27,549 bases of DNA from Planctomycetaceae bacterium UBA6172. GTDB lineage: Bacteria > Planctomycetota > Planctomycetia > Pirellulales > Pirellulaceae. The position numbers and the translations under genes were made by a program. The stretch covers positions 16,731-44,279 of the forward strand of contig DITY01000249.1 of assembly GCA_002422955.1 (NCBI GenBank), written 5' to 3'. The notes under the pieces were generated by a model. That model worked only from the letters and a program-made list of their open reading frames with translations. It did no database searches and was not told where the DNA came from. This document shows positions 15,654 to 23,694 of this stretch, piece after piece. Positions within the stretch are counted from its first letter, which is position 1; each line of letters begins with the position of its first letter.

Positions 15654-16991
15654 GTGTCGCAAGTTGCATCCGATCGATTGCCGTACAAGGTCAAGGACAT
15701 GTCGTTGGCGGCCTTTGGCCGTCAAGAAATCCGTTTGGCCGAAAATGAGATGCCCGGCCTGATGGCGCTGCGTGCCAAATATGGCGAGGAAAAGCCGCTC
15801 TCGGGCGCCCGCATCGCCGGCTGCTTGCACATGACCATCCAAACCGCCGTGCTGATCGAAACGCTCGCCGAACTCGGTGCCGAGGTCACGTGGAGCAGCT
15901 GCAACATTTTCAGCACCCAAGACCACGCCGCGGCGGCGATCGCCGCGACCGGCGTTCCGGTCTACGCCTGGAAGGGGATGTCCAACGAAGAGTTCGATTG
16001 GTGCATCGAACAGACCCTGCATTTCCCATCGGGCCAGCCCCTGAATATGATCCTGGACGACGGCGGCGACTTGACCGCGATGGTTCACGACCGTTTCCCC
16101 GAGCTGCTAGTCAACGTCCGAGGGATCAGCGAAGAGACCACGGCCGGGATTCACCGCTTGATTTTGCTGGCCCAGGAAGGCCGCTTGCGAGTCCCCGCGA
16201 TCAACGTCAACGACTCGGCGACCAAAAGCAAGTTTGACAACCTGTACGGCTGCCGTGAATCGCTGGCTGACGGGATCAAGCGTGCGACCGACGTGATGTT
16301 GGCCGGCAAGGTCGCGGTGGTCTGCGGCTATGGTGACGTCGGCAAGGGTTGTGCTGTCAGCTTGCAGCGATATGGCTGCCGCGTGATCGTGACCGAAATC
16401 GATCCGATCAACGCCTTGCAAGCGGCGATGGAGGGCTTCGAAGTGACGACGATGGAAGATGCCTGTAGCCAGGGGAACATCTTCGTGACAACGACCGGCA
16501 ACCGAGACATCATCCTCGGCCCCCACATGGAGAAGATGCCGAACGACGCGATCGTTTGCAACATCGGCCACTTCGATACCGAAATCGACATCGCATGGTT
16601 GGAAGGCCAGGTCCAGCAGGGCCGGATGAGCAAGGAGTCGATCAAGCCTGCCGAAATCGGCGCGGTCGATCGCTACACGTTCCCGGACAAGCATTCGATC
16701 ATCATCTTGGCGCAAGGCCGCTTAGTGAACCTCGGCTGCGCGACCGGGCACCCCAGCTTCGTGATGAGCACCTCGTTCACCAACCAAGTGCTGGCCCAGA
16801 TGGAATTGTGGCAAAAGAGCGAACAGTTCGAGTGCAAGATCCACATGCTGCCCAAGCGGTTGGACGAAGAGGTAGCACGACTACATCTCGATAAGCTCGG
16901 CGTTAAGCTAACCCGGTTGACCCCGGTCCAAGCCTCCTACATGAACGTGCCAGTCGATGGCCCCTACAAGCCGGACCACTACCGCTACTAA
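15654..16991 (+). CDS. ahcY: Adenosylhomocysteinase (S-adenosyl-L-homocysteine hydrolase)
   Basis: AhcY reversibly splits S-adenosylhomocysteine into adenosine and homocysteine using bound NAD, which closes the methyl cycle in the cytosol. From the GTG at 15654 the protein has 445 residues, within the family range. Visible motifs are RIAGCLHMTIQTAVLIETL, the substrate-site WSSCNIFSTQDHAAAAIA, VRGISEETTAGIHRL, NDSATKSKFDNLYG, the NAD-binding VAVVCGYGDVGKGCA, NIGHFDTEID and the C-terminal dimer residues LTPVQASYMNVPVDGPYKPDHYRY (Lys and Tyr reaching the partner's NAD site). GGAG at 15641-15644 lies nine bases before the GTG, which decides the start; a TTG at 15639 in the same frame would overlap it. 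It has a long non-coding leader region and is followed 141 bp later by an ECF sigma gene on the same strand. Confidence 0.97.
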   Translation: MSQVASDRLPYKVKDMSLAAFGRQEIRLAENEMPGLMALRAKYGEEKPLSGARIAGCLHMTIQTAVLIETLAELGAEVTWSSCNIFSTQDHAAAAIAATGVPVYAWKGMSNEEFDWCIEQTLHFPSGQPLNMILDDGGDLTAMVHDRFPELLVNVRGISEETTAGIHRLILLAQEGRLRVPAINVNDSATKSKFDNLYGCRESLADGIKRATDVMLAGKVAVVCGYGDVGKGCAVSLQRYGCRVIVTEIDPINALQAAMEGFEVTTMEDACSQGNIFVTTTGNRDIILGPHMEKMPNDAIVCNIGHFDTEIDIAWLEGQVQQGRMSKESIKPAEIGAVDRYTFPDKHSIIILAQGRLVNLGCATGHPSFVMSTSFTNQVLAQMELWQKSEQFECKIHMLPKRLDEEVARLHLDKLGVKLTRLTPVQASYMNVPVDGPYKPDHYRY

Positions 16992-17056
16992 GGTTCCGCC
17001 TTACCTCCTGGGTGGTGCCGGACTATTGGAGTATCTATCGAGAGCTTGCTAAACTG

Positions 17057-17118
17057 GTTACGGTCGGCTTCACGGGTGACAGCGTAGTGCGGACCTGTGA
17101 CTTTTCCCGAACCGTAAC
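17057..17118. promoter_or_regulatory. Spaced inverted repeat upstream of the ECF sigma gene
   Basis: GTTACGGT (17057-17064), followed by CGG, is mirrored by CCG and then ACCGTAAC (17111-17118), with 46 bases between the eight-base arms. It ends 14 bases before the sigma gene start. It could be a pair of half-sites for a regulator, or an RNA stem closing the leader and covering the start region. It may also be chance. No terminator is seen between ahcY and this element. Confidence 0.35.
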
Positions 17119-17132
17119 GTTGGCGGCTCCTG

Positions 17133-17723
17133 GTGGATAACGACCAATCCCTGATCGACCATGCCTTAGCGGGCCACCGTGAGGCGTTTGGGGATTTGGT
17201 GGTTCGTTATCAGGACCGCCTGTTCGCCTCGATGCTGGGGGTTACCGGCTCGTCCGAAGAGGCGGAAGATGTCGTCCAAGAAGCGTTTGTCCGAGCTTTT
17301 TTGAAACTGGACACCTTCCGGAGCAATAGCCAGTTCTTTACCTGGCTGTACCGCATCGCGTTCAACGTCGCACTCAGCCGGCATCGCAAACGGCGGAGTC
17401 GCGTTTCGCTCGATCAGGGCGACGACGGCATGCTATTGGAACCGGTTGACGGAGGCGACCTGCCGGACGAACCGTTGCTCCGTCGTGAACGGATCGAGTT
17501 GGTCCGGGAGGCGCTCAGCCAATTGAGCGAGGATCATCGCGCGGTGTTGGTCCTGCGTGAGCTGGAGGATTCCTCCTACGAGCAGATCGCGGAGATTCTT
17601 GAGATTTCGATCGGAACGGTCCGCAGCCGCATCAGCCGCGCGCGGGCGCAGTTGAAGCTCGCCCTCGAGACGCTGCAAGACGACTCACCGACGCCCTCAG
17701 TCAAAACGCGGAACCCGGACTGA
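17133..17723 (+). CDS. ECF-type RNA polymerase sigma factor
   Basis: The 196-residue protein has only sigma regions 2 and 4, as in ECF (group 4) sigma factors. Region 2 (about 10-90) includes AFGDLVVRYQDRLFASML, EEAEDVVQEAFVRAFLKLD and FFTWLYRIAFNVALSRHRKR. An acidic linker (DQGDDGMLLEPVDGGDLPDE) leads to region 4 (about 125-180) with LSQLSEDHRAVLVLRELEDS and the helix-turn-helix YEQIAEILEISIGTVRSRISRAR. The family is RpoE-like. The start is a GTG at 17133 with only a weak ribosome site, so a nearby alternative is possible. No anti-sigma gene follows directly: the next gene converges from the other strand 113 bp away. Its control is therefore unclear. The product would recruit RNA polymerase to a small regulon that cannot be identified here. 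Confidence 0.93.
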   Translation: MDNDQSLIDHALAGHREAFGDLVVRYQDRLFASMLGVTGSSEEAEDVVQEAFVRAFLKLDTFRSNSQFFTWLYRIAFNVALSRHRKRRSRVSLDQGDDGMLLEPVDGGDLPDEPLLRRERIELVREALSQLSEDHRAVLVLRELEDSSYEQIAEILEISIGTVRSRISRARAQLKLALETLQDDSPTPSVKTRNPD

Positions 17724-17836
17724 CCGCGTCCCATACCGGGCGAGCCATGCTGATGAACTCGCACTTCCGCCGCCGCTGGCGAAGCCTCGCCGCGAACGGA
17801 CCGGAAGGCCCTACCACACCGCATCGCGGCAGAAGC

Positions 17837-19141
17837 TCAAGCGAACAGCGATTCGATAACCTGCCCATTGCGAACCAGGGTGATCGGACGCCCGGTCTCG
17901 GTGTGGTATTCGATCGCCGGATCGATTCCTAGGTTGTGATAGAACGTCGCTGCCACGTCATCGGGAGAAAACGCTTTGTGGAGCGGTGCGGATGCGGTCG
18001 CATCACTTTCGCCGACCACCTGCCCCCCTTGAATCCCGCCCCCCGCCAGCAGCATGAACATGCAGCGGGGATAGTGATCCCGGCCGCCCTCGGCGCTGCG
18101 TTCATTGATCTTGGGGGTCCGTCCAAACTCACCGCTGACCATCACCGCGGTCGAATCGAGCAACCCGCGCTGGGCGAGTCCGGCGAACAGCCCCGACAAG
18201 CCCTCATCCAGTTTGGGGAGCAGGGCGGTGCTGAGCCGGGTGAAGTTATCTTGGTGCGTATCCCAGCCACCCAGTTGCACGGTCACGTACCGCACGCCCG
18301 ATTCGACCAACCGCAAGGCCAGCAAGCAGCTGAGTCCGAAGCTGTCCTCGCCGAATTGCTTGACGAACGTCGGGTCCTCTTTCGCGATGTCGAAGGCTGC
18401 CCGCGCCCGCTTGCTGGTGATCATCGCATAAGCCTGGCTGCCGAATTGATCCAAGCCATCGAGCAATTGGCGATCCGATTCGACCTCGGCAAATCGGCGA
18501 TCCAATTTCGCCAACAGGTTCTGTCGACTTTCGATCTCCTGGAGCGTGACCCCGCCACCGAGCGTCAGGCCGCGAACCGAGTAAGGCCTTCCCGGTTGCG
18601 GGGCCGAGTTCGTTTCCAGTGCCGCGTATTTGAGCCCCAGGAACCCGGGTCCCTGAGCCACGCGGGGGATCGCCACGTTGGCGGGAATGTCCGCGGGCGT
18701 CGGCATTTCGCGGGCGACGACCGAGCCGTAGCCGGGATACTGCAACGACGGGAGGGGCCGATTGCCGGTGTTGATGTATTCTCTTCCCAATTCGTGCGCC
18801 GCCAAGGTGTGGCTAACCCCGCGCAAAATCACATACTTGTCGGCGCAGGCAGCCAAGCGAGGCAGGTGCTCCGAGATCTGGATTCCGGGAACATTCGTAG
18901 CGATCGGCTTGAACTTGCCGCGTATGTTGTCGGGGGCGTCCGGCTTGAGATCGAACGTATCCAAGTGTGAAGGGCCGCCCGCGAGTTCGATAAAAATGGC
19001 TCGCTCCGCCTTCGGCTTGATCACATCGCCCGCCGCCTCCAGACGCAGGTAGTCGGCCAACGACAACCCGCCGATACCCAAGACTCCGGCCTTGAGCATG
19101 TCACGGCGAACCATCCCGTCGCAATTACGATGCGTTGTCAT
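17837..19141 (-). CDS. DUF1501 protein (second copy), last gene of a sigma/PSD1 operon
   Basis: The 434-residue protein is a DUF1501 family member with a sulfatase/phosphatase-like fold of unknown reaction. A twin-arginine-like start (VRRDMLK, Arg12-Arg13, then AGVLGIGGLSLADYL) suggests Tat export. Family motifs are IFIELAGGPSHLDTFDLKP, GKFKPIATNVPGIQ, GVRYVTVQLGGWDTHQDNF, AVMVSGEFGRTPKIN and GGRDHYPRCMFMLLAGGGI. AAGGA sits eight bases before the ATG. It lies 108 bp after the DUF1549/DUF1553 gene in the same direction, the usual planctomycete pairing, and the two products are assumed to act together in the envelope (inference). It shares the domain plan of the copy at 13659-15062 but differs clearly in sequence, so they are not a recent duplication. 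No clear terminator follows it before the convergent sigma gene. Confidence 0.92.
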   Translation of the reverse strand: MTTHRNCDGMVRRDMLKAGVLGIGGLSLADYLRLEAAGDVIKPKAERAIFIELAGGPSHLDTFDLKPDAPDNIRGKFKPIATNVPGIQISEHLPRLAACADKYVILRGVSHTLAAHELGREYINTGNRPLPSLQYPGYGSVVAREMPTPADIPANVAIPRVAQGPGFLGLKYAALETNSAPQPGRPYSVRGLTLGGGVTLQEIESRQNLLAKLDRRFAEVESDRQLLDGLDQFGSQAYAMITSKRARAAFDIAKEDPTFVKQFGEDSFGLSCLLALRLVESGVRYVTVQLGGWDTHQDNFTRLSTALLPKLDEGLSGLFAGLAQRGLLDSTAVMVSGEFGRTPKINERSAEGGRDHYPRCMFMLLAGGGIQGGQVVGESDATASAPLHKAFSPDDVAATFYHNLGIDPAIEYHTETGRPITLVRNGQVIESLFA

Positions 19142-19249
19142 CTCGGATTTCCTTGCTATTTCGAAGTGAACTAATGAACGGGAACGGAGGAACTCGGGGT
19201 GGCGGCGTTCGCATGCCGGACGCCACCCGAGGTCCCATGAATCGCGGCC

Positions 19250-22159
19250 TCAGTGCGTCAATACAAACTCTTTGGTGTTCAACAGCGCCCAAAACACCGC
19301 CCGCAGCCCCGTAGCCGGATGCCCCGAGTCGCGCAGGTGCTGCTGGGCGATGGCCAACTCTTCGGCATCGGGCTCGCGGCTCAGCGTTCGGAGGTAGGCG
19401 GCGCGAATCTTCGCGTCGATCTCGGCCTGAGCGACAGTTGGCGGACCTGCCACGGCGGGGGTCGCCCCGGAATCAGCGGCTTGCTCCTCAGAAGCGATTT
19501 CCGCATCCGTCAGCATCTCACCATCACGCAGCGTTTCACGGGCTTCGCGCATCAGTTCGCCAAATCGCAACGGCTCGAGATCGCTTTGGGCCCGGCGGGA
19601 ATTCATCTGCTGCAGCTCCTTAACCAGACGCCGCCGCATCTGTTCCTTCCTCGGCTCGGCAACTTGCAGAAACGCCTCGATTCGCTTGAGCATTTGCTGC
19701 CGGGTACGGGCATCCGCGGCAGCGGACGCCGCGGCCCCCGGCCGGCCGGACGTTGCCGGCGGATTCCAAGCGGACGTGGCCTGCTCCAGCCAGCCATCCC
19801 GTTGAGCCAAGGCTTGGTGCATGTCGATGTCGTTCCTCAAATACAGCGATTGCAGCAAGTTTGCCTGATCCGAGCGGTCGCAATCGCAATTGCTCTCGCG
19901 GGTCGACTGCCCAAAGACCTGCAGTGCGAAATCACGGCCTCGCGGTCCCTGCCCCGGCTGTCCCGGACCGACATCGCTGTTGATCGCCCGACCGACCAAT
20001 TCGGTTCTGGCTCGCGATTCCGCTTCCGCCCCAGCGGTCGCCAAGCGGATCGAATCACGCAGCACTTCGGCCGGCAATCGCCGAGGGACATGGCGGCTAA
20101 AGTTTTTGGTGTCCTGCACGTTGGTAACATTGGGGACGCTGCTCCGTTGGTAGGCCTGGCTCGTCATGATCTGGCGATGCAGCCAGTGCAGGTCAAAGCC
20201 AGAAGCGATGAAGCCCTGAGCGAGGTGTTCGAGCAAAGCGGCATTGCTGGGCGGGTTTCCCAGGTTCAGATCATCGACGGGATTCACGATCCCCACCCCG
20301 AAGTAATTCGCCCAGACCCGATTGACGATCGCCTTGGCGAAGTAGGGATTGTCCGGAGAGCGCAGCCAATCCATCAGCGCCTCACGCGGATCTCCTTGGA
20401 CCGTCAGCATGTCGGCTTCGCCTAAGATCCGACCGCTGCGGCCAACCGCCGGACGGTTGCGATTATTGGGCTTGATGTTTTTATTCTGCCGATTGGGCGG
20501 GGTCTGCTTGATGATCGTCAGTTCGGGGAAGGGAACGGTCCTGCCCGCCTTCACCGCCTCGGTCATTTTCCTCCGCAAGTCACCCCCATTGAGCTTTTCA
20601 CCCTCGGTGATCGCGTCGGTCAACCCACGCATGTCCTTCACCGACTCGGGGGCGTAGCTGTTCTGCGTCGCGCGAACGGGGGCGAAAAGGGCTGCGAATT
20701 GATCGAAATCCTGCTTGCTCCAGCGGTCAAAGGGGTGCTTGTGGCACTGGGCGCACTCGACTTTCACCCCCAGGAAACTGTAGGCAAACCCGATCGCCCG
20801 TTCTTCGTTGGTGCGAAAATTGTTCCGCGCCCAATAGATCGGCATCCCCGGTCGTTCGGCATAGCCCTCGACATTCCCCGTGCGGCACATGTCGGACATC
20901 GTTTCGCAGTATTGAAGATAAGATTCGTCCGGGAGTCGTGATTCCGCCTGGACGATGCCTTCGACAATCTGGTCGTAGCGGGCGTTCTCGGCAAACCGCT
21001 TCTTCAACCAGGCAAACCACATCTGACTAGCGAGGCCGCGAACCGGCAGGTAGTTGTTCAACTGGGCTTCATTGTTGCCAGTCCAATCCGACATTCGCGT
21101 TGCCCACCAAGCGGCATAGCCAGGATCGGCGAGCAATTCCTCAATCAAGGCCTCCCGTTTGCCAGGCGACGCGTCCGCAACGAAACGCTCGACCCGTTCG
21201 GCTGACGGCAACGTGCCGGCCAAATCCAGTGAGGCGCGGCGGATGAAGTCGGAATCGCCGCACCGCTCGGAGGGGACGATGCCGAGCTTTTCCAATTTTT
21301 GGGCTACGAGGACATCGATCGGATGCTCGGACAGCGGCGGACGAGGCAAACCCTCGGAGCTTTGGTCACTGGGGCGGAGCACCGCGACCGGAACCACGGC
21401 GCGGTCGTAGGCGACAACCACATGCGTGTCGCCGACATCACCCGCGGTTACGGTCCCCGTCGCCGAAATATTGGCTACCGAGTCATCATTGGTGGTGAAG
21501 CGGCACAGATCCGTCACTTCCTCGCTCGTCCCGTCCGCCCAATGCGCGATCACTTTCAACGACGCTTCCTGGCCCGCGGCGCTGAACAACAGCTCGGCAG
21601 GTTCGACGGCCAAACGATCGAGCTGCTGCAGTTCTCCATCGAACTTGGCCCCCGCCGCGATCCAGCGTGCTAGCACGCGGTATTGCCAACTATCGATCTC
21701 CATTCGCTTGCCACCCTCGTGGCGTTCGGAGTCGACAGGCTTGTACAGGATCAGACTCTCGTCGACCGCCTGCTGGTCAACCCGCGCCGAATCCTCCGCG
21801 GTCAGTGACGCATGGTCCGCGGCGAAGTCGTATCCGAAAAGCGACAGCGCGAATCCGCCGCGGCCTTGAAACGAACCATGGCAAGCACGGCCGTTGCAGC
21901 CCAAATGGCCCAGCAAGGGACCGATATGCCTTTGGAAATCGGGAACGTCGCCCACGTTGGCATTGGCAAATCGGACTGCCAAGGGTGGCAAGGTGGGGCT
22001 AGCCAGCTCCGTCTCGGCCGAGGATACGCCGACAACCTGCTCGCCAGCGTCTGGCCCCGTGTCCCCGGCAAACGCCAAAGGGCTCCCGGTCGCCACGACC
22101 CCAACGACAAACAGGCTCACCAGGGAGCCACGAACAATGCCGATCCATTTCGAAGTCAT
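19250..22159 (-). CDS. Exported PSD1-type protein: cytochrome-like N-terminus, Ig-like domain, DUF1549 and DUF1553
   Basis: The 969-residue protein begins with a signal peptide (about 1-31, hydrophobic LVSLFVVGVVATG). Residues 70-175 form a cytochrome c-like domain with GCNGRACHG, a CX4CH motif (Cys88, Cys93, His94) usual in this planctomycete family. Residues 183-262 resemble a bacterial Ig-like group 2 domain (WADGTSEEVTDLCRF, VANISATGTVTAG). DUF1549 follows (about 278-485) and contains a second, classical haem site VECAQCHKHPF (Cys469, Cys472, His473). DUF1553 (about 600-850) has NPYFAKAIVNRVWANYFG and SNAALLEHLAQGF. The role is unknown; a redox or polymer-processing function in the periplasm has been guessed for the family. 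It starts inside the stop of the upstream coiled-coil gene (ATGA overlap), so translation is coupled. The DUF1501 partner lies 108 bp downstream. Confidence 0.92.
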   Translation of the reverse strand: MTSKWIGIVRGSLVSLFVVGVVATGSPLAFAGDTGPDAGEQVVGVSSAETELASPTLPPLAVRFANANVGDVPDFQRHIGPLLGHLGCNGRACHGSFQGRGGFALSLFGYDFAADHASLTAEDSARVDQQAVDESLILYKPVDSERHEGGKRMEIDSWQYRVLARWIAAGAKFDGELQQLDRLAVEPAELLFSAAGQEASLKVIAHWADGTSEEVTDLCRFTTNDDSVANISATGTVTAGDVGDTHVVVAYDRAVVPVAVLRPSDQSSEGLPRPPLSEHPIDVLVAQKLEKLGIVPSERCGDSDFIRRASLDLAGTLPSAERVERFVADASPGKREALIEELLADPGYAAWWATRMSDWTGNNEAQLNNYLPVRGLASQMWFAWLKKRFAENARYDQIVEGIVQAESRLPDESYLQYCETMSDMCRTGNVEGYAERPGMPIYWARNNFRTNEERAIGFAYSFLGVKVECAQCHKHPFDRWSKQDFDQFAALFAPVRATQNSYAPESVKDMRGLTDAITEGEKLNGGDLRRKMTEAVKAGRTVPFPELTIIKQTPPNRQNKNIKPNNRNRPAVGRSGRILGEADMLTVQGDPREALMDWLRSPDNPYFAKAIVNRVWANYFGVGIVNPVDDLNLGNPPSNAALLEHLAQGFIASGFDLHWLHRQIMTSQAYQRSSVPNVTNVQDTKNFSRHVPRRLPAEVLRDSIRLATAGAEAESRARTELVGRAINSDVGPGQPGQGPRGRDFALQVFGQSTRESNCDCDRSDQANLLQSLYLRNDIDMHQALAQRDGWLEQATSAWNPPATSGRPGAAASAAADARTRQQMLKRIEAFLQVAEPRKEQMRRRLVKELQQMNSRRAQSDLEPLRFGELMREARETLRDGEMLTDAEIASEEQAADSGATPAVAGPPTVAQAEIDAKIRAAYLRTLSREPDAEELAIAQQHLRDSGHPATGLRAVFWALLNTKEFVLTH

Positions 22160-22908
22160 TCAGGTTTCCCCGTGATTTGCGGACCTTCCGATGATTCCCG
22201 TTTTGCGGCGCGACTCGAATTCGCTTGTCCGCCGATCGCTTTCTGATAAGCAGGAGTCGTGGCGTCAACGGGCTCGGATTGGAGCCGCTCGATCGCCCGA
22301 TCCAGGTCATTCCGCTGGCGATTGAGCCGTTCGCCCAATTGCGCCGCTTGCGTCAAACGCTGGGCATTCGCCGCCTCACGCTGGACGACAAGGTCACGGT
22401 CCAAACGCAGGCGTTCCAGTTCGATCTCCCGCAAGTTTTGCATCTGAGTCAGCAACAGTTGGCGATCGCCAGCCTCGGGCCGAACCTTCAATCGCGCCTT
22501 GATCAGATCGATCTGCCCTCGCACTTGCCATTGCCGCAGCGCGACGTCGTAAAACGCTGGCCCGCGACGCCGCTGAGTTTCTAAACGCTTGACCGCGCGA
22601 TCGAGTTCTCGGATCGCCCGCTGATACCGCTCGGGCGAGTGATCCCGCAAGTAAACCAGAACCGGCAGCAATTCCGGTAGGTGCTGCTGGGCCAACTTCC
22701 AACCCGCTTCATCCGCTGTCGGTTCTGACTTGGCCTCGCCCGCCACTTGGGCCGGCCCATTCGCAGGCACCGAAATGTCAGCCCCTCGCGCGGAGTCCGC
22801 TGCGAATGAACTGGCGAATGAACTCGGCCGCACGCACGCTAGCAGCACGAGTAATCCAACGGTCTGGGCCGCGGGGAATAACCTGATCTGGCGACGGGAT
22901 GTTCTCAT
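22156..22908 (-). CDS. Secreted coiled-coil protein of unknown function
   Basis: The 250-residue protein has a cationic N-terminus and a hydrophobic stretch (TVGLLVLLAC at about 16-25) consistent with a signal peptide or signal anchor. After a low-complexity segment come long charged helices from about residue 70 to 215, rich in Arg, Leu, Gln and Glu with heptad-like spacing (YQRAIRELDRAVKRLETQRR, ELERLRLDRDLVVQREAANA). These predict a coiled coil. No enzymatic motif is visible. It overlaps both neighbours by ATGA: its start lies in the stop of the putative anti-sigma gene, and its stop in the start of the DUF1549/DUF1553 gene. This position suggests a periplasmic sensor or scaffold linking the anti-sigma factor to the cytochrome-like protein (inference). 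Confidence 0.8.
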   Translation of the reverse strand: MRTSRRQIRLFPAAQTVGLLVLLACVRPSSFASSFAADSARGADISVPANGPAQVAGEAKSEPTADEAGWKLAQQHLPELLPVLVYLRDHSPERYQRAIRELDRAVKRLETQRRRGPAFYDVALRQWQVRGQIDLIKARLKVRPEAGDRQLLLTQMQNLREIELERLRLDRDLVVQREAANAQRLTQAAQLGERLNRQRNDLDRAIERLQSEPVDATTPAYQKAIGGQANSSRAAKRESSEGPQITGKPE

Positions 22909-23645
22909 CGTTCGGGGTTCTCACTCCGCTCGTCCGCATCCGGGAACCGCGACAGCTGCGCCACCGCCAACACCAGCCAATCGGGAGGCGATTCTCCGCC
23001 ATCAGCGAATGCGGGACCGACATCCGCCGCGGCCGCATCGGATGAATCCTCAGACAACTCGATCAACGTACCCGATTCCCATTCGCGCCAACCCGCTTCC
23101 CAAGATTCGTCCAGCGGACTGCTTGAAAAAGGCAGGGTCGGTGAGTCAACCGCCGCCTGTTCCGCCCATGCCATGGCGAGTTCGCCACTCAGGTCGCCGG
23201 GTCTTGGGTCAGTCGAATCGCGATCACGCCAGCCAAAGTACGATCCGAACGCCGCCAACAAGACTGCGGCAACTAACCAACTGGCAAGCGAAAACGAACG
23301 CCTCCGGCGGACCGCCCCCCAGGAGGCGCGAACTGTCTTGGCGGGTGTCACGGACACGAAACCTGGATTCGCGAGCGGTCGGGCGGCGGTCTGCTCTTGG
23401 CCGAGCAGGGCCACAACCGACACGGCCAACGCTTCGAGCCTGAACAAGTTTGCCTGATCCCGGCCGAGCCAAGCTTCGATCTCCGCATCCGACAAGCTCG
23501 CCCGCTGCTGAGCCGTGACCGTCGTGGGCTGGCCGAGCAAATAATCCACCAACCGTTCATCGGTCGGAATACTCGCCGCCGTCGGTACGGATTCCGACCG
23601 CGGCGATTCGCCAAAATCTGGATCTGAAGGTGCGGGTAAACCCAT
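22905..23645 (-). CDS. Putative membrane anti-sigma factor
   Basis: The 246-residue protein has a soluble N-terminal part (1-115), one hydrophobic helix at about 118-138 (ASWLVAAVLLAAFGSYFGW) preceded by RRRR, and an acidic C-terminal part of about 105 residues. By the positive-inside rule the N-terminus is cytoplasmic, as expected of an anti-sigma factor. The segment DERLVDYLLGQPTTVTAQQRASLSDAEIEAWL (27-60) resembles the short helical sigma-binding segments of such proteins but lacks the zinc HxxxCxxC motif. The main evidence is context: it follows an ECF-like sigma gene by 49 bp and overlaps the next gene by ATGA. I recognise no family. It could instead be an unrelated membrane protein. Confidence 0.7.
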   Translation of the reverse strand: MGLPAPSDPDFGESPRSESVPTAASIPTDERLVDYLLGQPTTVTAQQRASLSDAEIEAWLGRDQANLFRLEALAVSVVALLGQEQTAARPLANPGFVSVTPAKTVRASWGAVRRRRSFSLASWLVAAVLLAAFGSYFGWRDRDSTDPRPGDLSGELAMAWAEQAAVDSPTLPFSSSPLDESWEAGWREWESGTLIELSEDSSDAAAADVGPAFADGGESPPDWLVLAVAQLSRFPDADERSENPER

Positions 23646-23694
23646 AACGACTACTCGATCAACCTTAAAAAACTTCGCTCGAAGCTCACCATCA

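Noticed and set aside
17936..18970. Plus-strand open frame of 344 codons opposite the second DUF1501 gene
   Set aside because: It is fully antisense to a gene with clear family motifs and has no recognisable domain; high GC makes such frames common.
19253..20425. Long plus-strand open frame (390 codons) inside the DUF1549/DUF1553 gene
   Set aside because: It is antisense to a well supported gene; its composition (Arg-, Gln-, Pro-rich) is that of a GC-rich shadow, and no family motif is visible.
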